Origin: Geomobilimonas luticola
Lineage (GTDB): Bacteria > Desulfobacterota > Desulfuromonadia > Geobacterales > Geobacteraceae
Length of the DNA stretch: 64,000 bases
Assembly (NCBI RefSeq): GCF_018476905.1
Contig: NZ_JAHCVK010000001.1
Location: 1,354,187 to 1,418,186, forward strand
Reading direction: 5' to 3'
The notes beneath the pieces were generated by a model that was given only the letters and a program-made list of their open reading frames with translations, made no database searches and was not told the DNA's origin. The position numbers and the translations under genes were made by a program. Shown piece after piece: positions 33,650-41,416 of this stretch (position 1 is its first letter; each line of letters begins with the position of its first letter).

Positions 33650-35097
33650 CTTCCCCTCCCGGTCTTTTTGAGGATGCCGAAGCCGCTCGCACCCTTCCGG
33701 GTGTGGGGATCCTGCTCCTCCCGCTGCTGGGGCGGGATGATGTTCCGCTCGTCGTGGCCGCCGATGGTGAAGAGACGGTAGAGGCGGCCGGCCGCAGCCT
33801 CGTCAAGCCCTGCCCCTTTGAGAATGGCTTCATCGGCGGGCTCGTTGAGGTTCCTGCCGCGCATGTATCCCCGCAGGGCGATGAGCTTCGCCAGTACCGA
33901 CGCCACTACCTCCCGATTGCCGCCGGCGAGGAGGCTGGCCAGGTAACCGATGGGGGCTCGCAGCTTTTCCAATGCGGGGAAGGTGCCGTGCTCCGCCAGT
34001 TCGTGGGTATCGCCGAGGGTCGAGAGAACCGGCGAGAGGGACGGGATGTAGTAGGCCATGGGCATGGTCCGGAACTCGGGGTGGAGCGGCAGCGCCAGGC
34101 CGAATTCCTTGACCAGTGCGTACACCGGCGATTTCTCCGCCGCCTCCAGCCACTGTTCGGAGACGCCGTTCTTCCTGGCGGCATCGCGGATTGACTCATC
34201 CCGCGGGTCGAGGATCACTGCCCGGTGCGCCTCCACGAGCTGGTCGTCGGGCTTGAGCAGTGCCTGCTCCACCTGCTCGGCGTCATAGAGGAGAACCCCC
34301 ACGTAACGGATCCGGCCGACGCAGCTGTGGGCGCAGGCGTTGCACTGACCCGTCTCGGTACGGGGGAAACAGAAGATGCACTTCTCCGCCTTGCCGCTGT
34401 TCCAGTTGAAGTAGACCTTCTTGTAGGGGCAGGCGCTGGTGCAGAACCGCCACCCCTTGCAGACGTTCTGGTCCACCAGGACCACGCCGTCCTCTCCCCG
34501 CTTGTAGATGGCGCGGGAGGGGCAGGAGGCAACGCAGGCCGGGTTGAGGCAGTGGTTGCAGATCCGGGGGAGGTACTGCATGAACATGGTGTCGTATTCC
34601 TCGATGATCTTCCTGTCGTCGAGGTTGATGTCCTCCGCCGCATAGAGCGGGGAGCCGGAGAGGTCGTCGTCCCAGTTGGGGCCACCCTTGATCTCCGCCA
34701 TCTTCTCCCCGGAGATCTGGGAGAAGACCTCCGCCACCGGCTGGTCGTTCCCCTCCTTAGCCCCGTAGAGGTTGCCGTAGTCGAAATCGAACGGCTCGTA
34801 ATAATCCTCCAGCTTGGGCATGTTGGGCTGAAAGAACATGGAGAGGAGGGTTCCCCCCTTCCCCATGGCCCTGAGCCGCAGGTTCTTCCCGTCGGCGACC
34901 CATCCCCCCTTGAATACCTTCTGGTCTTCCCACTTCTTCGGGTAGCCGACCCCGGGCTTGGTCTCCACGTTGTTCCACCACATGTATTCGGCACCCTTGC
35001 GGTCGGTCCAGATGTTCTTGCAGGAGATGCTGCAGGCATGGCAGCCGATGCACTTGTCCAGGTTGAAAACCATCACCAGTTGCGCTCTTACGTCCAT
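33646..35097 (-). CDS. narH: Respiratory nitrate reductase, beta subunit (iron-sulfur)
   Basis: The 483-residue protein has the four cysteine clusters of NarH. The first is CIGCHACSISC (Cys16, 19, 22, 26), followed by CNHCLNPACVASCPS and CKGWRFCTSACPYKK, where Trp replaces one cysteine and so gives a [3Fe-4S] centre, and then CIFCFPRTETGQCNACAHSC. It relays electrons from NarI to NarG on the cytoplasmic side. The start is 4 nt downstream of the narG stop. Confidence 0.97.
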   Translation of the reverse strand: MDVRAQLVMVFNLDKCIGCHACSISCKNIWTDRKGAEYMWWNNVETKPGVGYPKKWEDQKVFKGGWVADGKNLRLRAMGKGGTLLSMFFQPNMPKLEDYYEPFDFDYGNLYGAKEGNDQPVAEVFSQISGEKMAEIKGGPNWDDDLSGSPLYAAEDINLDDRKIIEEYDTMFMQYLPRICNHCLNPACVASCPSRAIYKRGEDGVVLVDQNVCKGWRFCTSACPYKKVYFNWNSGKAEKCIFCFPRTETGQCNACAHSCVGRIRYVGVLLYDAEQVEQALLKPDDQLVEAHRAVILDPRDESIRDAARKNGVSEQWLEAAEKSPVYALVKEFGLALPLHPEFRTMPMAYYIPSLSPVLSTLGDTHELAEHGTFPALEKLRAPIGYLASLLAGGNREVVASVLAKLIALRGYMRGRNLNEPADEAILKGAGLDEAAAGRLYRLFTIGGHDERNIIPPQQREEQDPHTRKGASGFGILKKTGRGR

Positions 35098-35101
35098 CGT
35101 C

Positions 35102-38100
35102 TCACCCCCTCAGCTTTCTGACCACCACATAGCAGTCCCGGTTCACTCCCGTCGGTCCCCAGTAGTTGAAGTAGTAACTGAACTGGGCGTAGCCGCCGAG
35201 CATGAGGGTCGGCTTCAGGCGGATGCGTGACAGGCTGTTGTGGACCCCCCCCCGCTTGCCGGTCCTGTTCGATTTGCCGATGTTGAGGGTCCGCTCCGGC
35301 GCATGGTACATGAACGCCGTCCCTTTCGGGATGCGGGAGGAGAGGACGGCACGGCAGACGACGACGCCGTTGAAGTTGTAGACCTCAATCGGCTCGTTAT
35401 CCTCGATGCCGGCGCCGGCTGCATCCTCGGGGTTGAGCCAGACCACCTGCCCGGCGCGGGAGAGGGTCAGCATCCGGAGGTTGTCGCTGTAGGTGGAGTG
35501 GATGCTCCACTTGCCATGGGGGGTGAGGAAGTTGAGCACGAGCCCCGTTTCCCCTTCGGTCTCGTCCAGGAGTGCCGGGTTGAGCTTTGGCTTGAAGGTG
35601 GGGAGCCCCTCGTGGAACTGGCCGTAGTAGGGGTGATCCAGGTAGAGTGACTGCCGGCCGGAGAGGGTCCGCCATGGCACGCCGTGCTCCACGTTGAGGG
35701 TGTAGGGGGCGTAGGGGCGGCCGTTGTTGACCAGGCCGCTCCAGACCGGGGTGCTGACGAAGCGCCGCGGCTTCTGGGTAATGTCTTCCCAGTTGATGCG
35801 CAGGTCGCGGCTGCCGGCGGCAATTTCGCTCAGTGGCTTGCCGACCCGTTTCTCCAGGTTCCGGTAGGCGCGCCAGGCGAGCTCCCCGTTGGTTTCCGGC
35901 GCAAAGGAGAGGATCACGTCGGCGACCACCTTCTCGTCTTCCAGGTCGATGAAGGATCTTCCGTTCCAGCTGCGGGTCGGCATCTCTTGCAGGAGCTTCT
36001 CGTGGACGTCGTCCGCTTCCCAGCTGACGCCATGTGCACTCAGGTGTCCCATCTGCGGCCCGACCGACACGAAACGGTTGTACAGGTTCACGTAGTCCCG
36101 TTCCACGATGGCCAGGTTCGGCATGGTCTTGCCCGGCACCGGCTCGCATTCGCCGAGCTTCCAGTCCTTTACCGTCCGCTGGGCGATCTCCCCCGGCGTA
36201 TCGTGGAGGAGCGGCGCGGCGATGATGTCCTTCACGGGGGTGGGGAGGTGCTTGGCCGACAGCTCGCTCACCTTCTTGGCAATGAGGCTGAAGGTCTTCC
36301 AGTCGGGTTTGGATTCCCAGGACGGCGGCACGGCGGCGTCCATGCAGTTGACGAAGGAGTGCATGTCGGTGCTGTTGAGGTCGGACTTCTCGTACCAGGT
36401 GGCCGCCGGGAGGACGATGTCGGAGTAGAGGGTCGAGGTGTCCATCCGGAAGTTGAGGTCCACCACCAGGTCCATCTTCCCTTCGGGGGCCTTGTCGTGC
36501 CAGACGAGATCCTTCACCTGCCCCTTGGCCACTTCCTTGGCGGTGCAGTTGGCGTTGGGGGCACCGATGACGTGCTTGAGGAAGAACTCGTGCCCCTTGG
36601 CGCTGGCGGAGATGGCGTTGGCCCGCCAGATGAACCAGACCTTGGGGGAATTCCCCGCGCCGTCCGGATCCTCGATGGCGAAGCGGGTATCGCCGCTCTT
36701 AAGGCGGCCGACGAGCCAGGCGCGGATCTCGTCGTCCGTCTGGGCCCCCGCCGCCTTCGCCGCCTCAACCAGCCGCAGGGTGCTGTCGTTGAAGTGGGGG
36801 GCGAAGGGGAGCCAGCCAAGCCGGACCGCCTTGGCGTTCATGTCGGCGGCGTGGAGCGGCATGTTCTCGCCGGTTTCGGGCTTGAAGTAGTCGACGAAGG
36901 TCCGGTCGTAGCGCCACTGGTCCGAATGGATGTACCAGAAGCTCGGCGTGTTCTGGAGCCGGGAGGGCTTGACCCAGTCCTGGGCCATGGCGATGGAGGT
37001 CCAGGGGGCCAGGGGGACCACCTTCTCCTGGCCAACGTAGTGGGCGAGCCCTGCGCCGTTGCGGCCGACGCTTCCGGTGAGGATCAGGGAGGTGATGGCG
37101 GCCCGGTATATCAGGTCGTTGTGGTACCAGTGGTTGATACCGGCACCGACGATGATCATGTTCCGGCCGCTGCTCTTCTCACCGTTCTCCGCCCACTCGC
37201 GGGCGATTTTCAGCATGGAGGCGGCGGCGATACCGGTGTACTTCTCCTGCCATTTCGGGGTGAACGGTTTGTCGGAGTTGTAGTCCTTCGGGTAGTCCCC
37301 CCCCAGTCCGCGGGAGACGCCGAACTGGGCCATGAGGAGGTCGAAGACGGTGGTGACCGTCACGTCACCGTTCTTCGTCGTGACGCGCCGGACCGGCACC
37401 TCGCGGATGACGTCCCCGTCCGCCTCGAAGCGGAAGCGGACCCTGCCGGTCTCGCCGCCGAGGAAGCTGAGGCTGCAGTCGATGGGGGCGCCATCGACCA
37501 GGTCCGTCATGTCCAGGTTCCAGTTCCCCTCCTCCTTGCTCCAACGGGAACCGAGGCTCCCCTTGGGAATCCGCACCTCTCCCGTATCGTTTGCCACGCA
37601 GAGGGTCCAGTCGGCATGTTCGAGCCCCGCGCTCCGTTCCAGTTCCGCCGCCCGGAGAAACTCTCCCTGCTTGAGGACCCCGTCCTTCTCCTCCAGTTTT
37701 ACGAGGAACGGAAGGTCGGTGTACTTCCGGGCGTACTCCTGGAAGAAGGGGACCTGCCGGTCGGCGTAGCATTCCTTGAGGATCACGTGGTTCATCGCCA
37801 TCCAGAAGGCGCCGTCGTGCCCCTGCTCCACCGGGAGCCAGTTGTCGGCGAACTTGGTGGCGATGTTGTAGTCGGGGGACATGACTACCACCTTGGCGCC
37901 GCGGTAGCGGGCCTCGGTGAGGAAATGGGAGTCGGGGGTCCGGGTCATGGGGACGTTGGAGCCGCAGAGGACGATGTAGGAGGCGTTGTACCAGTCAGCC
38001 GACTCGTTGACGTCGGTCTGTTCCCCCCAGACCTGGGGCGAAGCAGGGGGGAGGTCGCAGTACCAGTCGTAGAAGCTCATGCAGACGCCGCCGAAGAGCT

Positions 38101-38674
38101 GGAGGAAGCGGGTGCCGGCCGCGTAGCTTATCATGGACATGGCCGGGATCGGGGTGAAGCCGATGACCCGGTCGGGGCCGTACTTCTTGGCCGTATGGAT
38201 GGTGGAAGCGGCGATCAGCTCCACGATCTCGTCCCATTCCCCCCGCCGGAACCCCCCCATGCCGCGTTTGCCGGTATAGGCCTTGCGGGATTCGGGATTC
38301 TCCACGATGCTGGCCCAGGCGTCCACCGGGTCGGCGTGCCGTTTTCGCGCCTCCCGCCAGAGGTCGATGAGGGCGCCGCGTACGTAGGGGTATTTCACCC
38401 GGAGGGGGCTGTAGAGATACCAGGAGTAGCTGATTCCCCGGGTGCAGCCGCGGGGCTCATGGTTGGGGATGCTGCCGTCGAACTGGGGGTAGTCTTTCGC
38501 CTGGAGTTCCCAGCCGACGATGCCGTCCTTGACGTGCACCATCCAGCTGCAGCTCCCCGTGCAGTTGACCCCGTGGGTGCTCCGCACCACCTTGTCGTAC
38601 TGCCAGCGGTTCCGGTAGAACTCTTCCCAGCTGCGATCAGCGGAGTGGTCGTCGTGTATCCGTTCACGGGACAT
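35102..38674 (-). CDS. narG: Respiratory nitrate reductase, alpha subunit (molybdenum)
   Basis: The 1190-residue protein is a full-length NarG. The N-terminal [4Fe-4S] site is His34-x3-Cys38-x3-Cys42 (HGVNCTGSCSW) with the last cysteine near residue 77 (EPRGCTRG). The Mo ligand region is intact (FYDWYCDLPPASPQVWGEQTD). It reduces nitrate to nitrite using two electrons from NarH. GGAGG precedes the ATG. The gene directly abuts the dihaem cytochrome upstream. No twin-arginine signal is obvious, which fits the cytoplasm-facing Nar enzyme rather than the periplasmic Nap. Confidence 0.98.
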   Translation of the reverse strand: MSRERIHDDHSADRSWEEFYRNRWQYDKVVRSTHGVNCTGSCSWMVHVKDGIVGWELQAKDYPQFDGSIPNHEPRGCTRGISYSWYLYSPLRVKYPYVRGALIDLWREARKRHADPVDAWASIVENPESRKAYTGKRGMGGFRRGEWDEIVELIAASTIHTAKKYGPDRVIGFTPIPAMSMISYAAGTRFLQLFGGVCMSFYDWYCDLPPASPQVWGEQTDVNESADWYNASYIVLCGSNVPMTRTPDSHFLTEARYRGAKVVVMSPDYNIATKFADNWLPVEQGHDGAFWMAMNHVILKECYADRQVPFFQEYARKYTDLPFLVKLEEKDGVLKQGEFLRAAELERSAGLEHADWTLCVANDTGEVRIPKGSLGSRWSKEEGNWNLDMTDLVDGAPIDCSLSFLGGETGRVRFRFEADGDVIREVPVRRVTTKNGDVTVTTVFDLLMAQFGVSRGLGGDYPKDYNSDKPFTPKWQEKYTGIAAASMLKIAREWAENGEKSSGRNMIIVGAGINHWYHNDLIYRAAITSLILTGSVGRNGAGLAHYVGQEKVVPLAPWTSIAMAQDWVKPSRLQNTPSFWYIHSDQWRYDRTFVDYFKPETGENMPLHAADMNAKAVRLGWLPFAPHFNDSTLRLVEAAKAAGAQTDDEIRAWLVGRLKSGDTRFAIEDPDGAGNSPKVWFIWRANAISASAKGHEFFLKHVIGAPNANCTAKEVAKGQVKDLVWHDKAPEGKMDLVVDLNFRMDTSTLYSDIVLPAATWYEKSDLNSTDMHSFVNCMDAAVPPSWESKPDWKTFSLIAKKVSELSAKHLPTPVKDIIAAPLLHDTPGEIAQRTVKDWKLGECEPVPGKTMPNLAIVERDYVNLYNRFVSVGPQMGHLSAHGVSWEADDVHEKLLQEMPTRSWNGRSFIDLEDEKVVADVILSFAPETNGELAWRAYRNLEKRVGKPLSEIAAGSRDLRINWEDITQKPRRFVSTPVWSGLVNNGRPYAPYTLNVEHGVPWRTLSGRQSLYLDHPYYGQFHEGLPTFKPKLNPALLDETEGETGLVLNFLTPHGKWSIHSTYSDNLRMLTLSRAGQVVWLNPEDAAGAGIEDNEPIEVYNFNGVVVCRAVLSSRIPKGTAFMYHAPERTLNIGKSNRTGKRGGVHNSLSRIRLKPTLMLGGYAQFSYYFNYWGPTGVNRDCYVVVRKLRG

Positions 38675-39469
38675 TTATCTGGTCCTCCTCTTGTAGAGAA
38701 TCATGCCGGCAATGAATACGATGAAAATCCCGACTCCGCCGACGGGGAACAGCGTGGCAGCGGTTACGCCCTTAGTGCCGGCCGCATCCTTGTAAAAGGC
38801 GATGAGAGCGGATATTTCGTCCTCGGTCAACGGTCGGTCCCGGTAGATATTTTGCATCACCGGGAATTTGAGCGACTTAAGCGCGCCCCCCATGCCCCGC
38901 TCCCCCATCTTTGCGTAGGAATCGCTCAGGTTGGCGATGGACATGTTTCCACCCGCAATTCCCGGGGAATTGATCCTGTGACAGGCGATGCATGGAGCTC
39001 CCCCCTTTGCGAACGAGGCCTGTCCGGTGAAGAGCGCTTTCCCCTTGGCAACAAGGGCCGGTGTCACCACGACTTCCGTATGTTCGCCCGCCGGTGCGGC
39101 GCCCGTCTCGGTACCCGCCCCGGCGGCCCCGCCGAGATAGCCGATGATCTTCAGCGCATCGTCATGGCTGATCCCCAGACTCGGCATTTCGTAGCCGTAT
39201 TTCTTGATCAGCTCCAGCTGGACCGGGTCCTTGGCCTTAGTCAGCTTGTCCGGCTCCATGATGATCGTTTCGAGCCACTCATGGGGACGTGCGGCAGTTA
39301 TCCCCTTCAGGTCCGGCCCCCCGCTATCACCGCCGCCGATGGTGTGGCAGGAGGCGCACTGCTTGTCGAACAGGTCCTTGCCGGGGTCGGCATGGGCAAC
39401 TGAAAGAGCGGCCGCCAGGAAAACCGGTACCAGGATGAAACGGTTCAGTCGAGTACGTTGAGTCCCCAT
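38675..39469 (-). CDS. Dihaem cytochrome c, first gene of the nar operon
   Basis: The 264-residue protein has a signal peptide (residues 1-27), two class-I haem sites, CASCH (Cys38) and CIACH (Cys160), with likely Met ligands in EMPSLGISH and KFPVMQNIY, and one C-terminal membrane anchor (LFPVGGVGIFIVFIAGMIL, then YKRRTR). It resembles the cytochromes c encoded before narG in several bacteria, where they can serve electron transfer to or from the Nar complex. AAAGGAG precedes the ATG at 39469. An FNR-like site lies about 175 bp upstream at 39642. Confidence 0.88.
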   Translation of the reverse strand: MGTQRTRLNRFILVPVFLAAALSVAHADPGKDLFDKQCASCHTIGGGDSGGPDLKGITAARPHEWLETIIMEPDKLTKAKDPVQLELIKKYGYEMPSLGISHDDALKIIGYLGGAAGAGTETGAAPAGEHTEVVVTPALVAKGKALFTGQASFAKGGAPCIACHRINSPGIAGGNMSIANLSDSYAKMGERGMGGALKSLKFPVMQNIYRDRPLTEDEISALIAFYKDAAGTKGVTAATLFPVGGVGIFIVFIAGMILYKRRTR

Positions 39470-39739
39470 TCGTAACTCCTTTGGTCCTTGATCCATATTT
39501 TGGGGGGCAAGGACCGGCCCGGGCAGCAAAGCGGAGCCGGTCGTCGATCGTTGGTCATATCTAATGATGCAGTCGAGCTGTGGAAAGTGTATCTCAATCT
39601 TTTGATGCGACAAGTTAGAACACTGTTTAATAAATTGTTCTTTGACTTGAGTCAAAAAATGACGGGTTGGTTCGGGCAATACTATCCAGGAGAGCGTTTT
39701 TTGTGGAGGTTCATGGGTGAGATGGTGCAACCCGAACGA
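39470..39739. other. Upstream region of the nar operon, no gene
   Basis: This stretch is AT-rich from about 39580 and holds the regulatory palindrome at 39642-39655. It has no convincing coding sequence. The leader from the predicted start near 39605 to the cytochrome ATG is about 135 nt. Confidence 0.6.
39614..39655 (-). promoter_or_regulatory. FNR/CRP-family operator and promoter of the nar operon
   Basis: A perfect palindrome TTGAC-N4-GTCAA (39642-39655) is followed on the minus strand by 22 nt and then TCTAAC (39614-39619), a -10-like box. This is the geometry of a class II activator site centred near -41. The half-site TTGAC differs by one base from the FNR/DNR half-site TTGAT. Confidence 0.7.
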
Positions 39740-39769
39740 CAAAGCCCCGACCATGACGGCGGGGCTTTG
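39740..39769 (-). terminator. Hairpin downstream of folA
   Basis: CAAAGCCCCG and CGGGGCTTTG form a 10-bp stem with a 10-nt loop, 44 bp past the folA stop. The following T content is low, so terminator strength is uncertain. Confidence 0.5.
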
Positions 39770-39812
39770 TGAGCACTGCTTCCGTTGAGACCGGGGCTTC
39801 CGGTGAAACCGC

Positions 39813-40286
39813 CTACCGGTGACGCTTCAGGACGAGCCAGCTGAAAGGGGGGGGGCCATCTCTTTCCTCGCGCAGCACTTCCCTGAAATCCCCTGGTATC
39901 TCCGGGAAAAAGGTGTCTCCCTCGTAGTAACGGTGGACGACCGTGAGGTAGATCCGGTCCGCCCGCGGTAGTGCCTCCCGGTAGACCTCACCGCCACCGC
40001 CGATGAAGACCTCATCCGCTCCGGTGCAGGCGGCCAGGGCATCTTCCAGGCTGGCGAATACCTCCACCCCCTCTGCCCGGAATCCCGCGGTCCGGCTCAG
40101 CACCAGGTTGCGCCGGCCGGGGAGGGGACGGCCGATGGAGGCGAAGGTCGTCCTCCCCATGATGACCGGGTGTCCCGTGGTGAGTTCCCGAAAATGCGCC
40201 AGATCGGCGGGGAGGTGCCAGGGGATGCCCCCCTTGCTGCCGATGACCCGGTTTTCCGCCATGGCGGCGATGAGGGAGACGATCAT
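39813..40286 (-). CDS. folA: Dihydrofolate reductase
   Basis: The 157-residue protein shows the DHFR landmarks MIVSLIAAMAENRVIGSKGGIPWHLPADL (with the active-site Asp), HPVIMGRTTFASIGRPLPGRRNLVLSR and EVFIGGGGEVYREALPRADRIYLTVV. It makes tetrahydrofolate with NADPH. The start at 40286 has AAGGAGGGG upstream and overlaps the PAP2 gene stop. An in-frame extension to 40841 is antisense to the PAP2 coding sequence and has no DHFR content. Confidence 0.96.
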   Translation of the reverse strand: MIVSLIAAMAENRVIGSKGGIPWHLPADLAHFRELTTGHPVIMGRTTFASIGRPLPGRRNLVLSRTAGFRAEGVEVFASLEDALAACTGADEVFIGGGGEVYREALPRADRIYLTVVHRYYEGDTFFPEIPGDFREVLREERDGPPPFSWLVLKRHR

Positions 40287-41356
40287 GGCGGATCCCCTCC
40301 TTCCGTATCTCTTGCGGAGATATATTCCATGGTGCGGCCGGTCAGAGTGGTGACCAGTATTCCCAGGTAGGTGCCGGCGACCAGGTCGCTGAGGAAGTGG
40401 TAGTCGGTAAGTATAAGGGCTATTCCGAGGATGAGCACCGCCAGGACAGAGGGGACGCGATACCGGGGGAAATGGTACCAGACGGCGGCAAAGAAGGCGG
40501 TAAAGACCAGCATGTGTCCTGAGGGGAACCCCCCGTCTCCGTGAAACCAGGTGAAACCGAAGGAGCCGTGGTGGTGGAGCCAGCTCCGCGTATACCCCCT
40601 GCCGAAAATCCCCTGGAGCAGCTTTTTGAAAACATAGGCGAGGGGGATGGCGGTGGCGGCGAGGAGCAGGAACCTCCCCTTTCCACCGTCCCGCCCGCTC
40701 CGTTGCACGAGGAAATAGTCGATCCACATGGCCACCGTGGCAACGCAGACCAGGGGGAAGAGGAGGTCCGGCATCCTCCTGGTGCCGAGGAAGGAAAGGT
40801 TCCAGGATCGCAGAAAATCCAGGACAGCACGGGCCAGCCATGCATCCACGTAGTGATAGCTGATGCCGACCACCAGTGTCGCCAACAGGAACAGTCCCGC
40901 CTGGTAGCCGAGGTTGACGTACCTGCTTGACCGCATCAGGGAGTCCCCCTGTTCCCCGTTCTCACGGTCATGGCGTTGCCGGTGGTGCTGGTCACTCCCC
41001 TTGTGGTTTCCCAGCCAGTAGCCGACTCCGGCAGCAACAACAGCGATAAGGATGACGATAAGGAGGGTGGCTGCCGATTTGCGTCCGAACTCGTTCAAGA
41101 TGAACATGCCGTGGGCGCCTGCCTGGCTAAGGGGATCCCGGGTGGCCAGGTAGATGCCGAATATCTCCAGGCTGGCGGCCGAAAGGGCGAAGAGGAGTAC
41201 CCTCGTCCAGCTCCAGCTGCGGCTGAACACGCCGAGCAGACCGGCGACCAGCACCAGCGCCAGTCGTTCCCCCCAGGGGATGAACGTCATGGCGGCAAAG
41301 GCGAGCGCCACGTATCCGACAAGGGCGGTCAGTGCCGCCAGAATATCTTTTCCCAT
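40283..41356 (-). CDS. PAP2-family membrane phosphatase
   Basis: The 357-residue protein has about nine membrane segments. The C-terminal half carries the lipid phosphatase signature: KKLLQGIFGRGYTRSW (motif 1, partly changed), GGFPSGHMLVFTAF (motif 2 with the catalytic His) and LTDYHFLSDLVAG (motif 3). The N-terminal 120 residues form a separate membrane domain not usual in PAP2 proteins. It probably removes phosphate from an undecaprenyl or phosphatidyl lipid. AAGGAAG precedes the ATG, and it overlaps folA by 4 bp. Confidence 0.85.
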   Translation of the reverse strand: MGKDILAALTALVGYVALAFAAMTFIPWGERLALVLVAGLLGVFSRSWSWTRVLLFALSAASLEIFGIYLATRDPLSQAGAHGMFILNEFGRKSAATLLIVILIAVVAAGVGYWLGNHKGSDQHHRQRHDRENGEQGDSLMRSSRYVNLGYQAGLFLLATLVVGISYHYVDAWLARAVLDFLRSWNLSFLGTRRMPDLLFPLVCVATVAMWIDYFLVQRSGRDGGKGRFLLLAATAIPLAYVFKKLLQGIFGRGYTRSWLHHHGSFGFTWFHGDGGFPSGHMLVFTAFFAAVWYHFPRYRVPSVLAVLILGIALILTDYHFLSDLVAGTYLGILVTTLTGRTMEYISARDTEGGDPP

Positions 41357-41416
41357 CGAAGCTCTTCCTTTCAGGTGCTCCAGGCAGATGACGTTTCGTC
41401 CCTGGGTGCCATCCCC

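Noticed and set aside
35684..39403. 1239-codon open frame on the plus strand across narG
   Set aside because: It lies antisense to narG, whose protein and motifs are unmistakable. Long antisense frames are common in GC-rich genes and this one matches no family.
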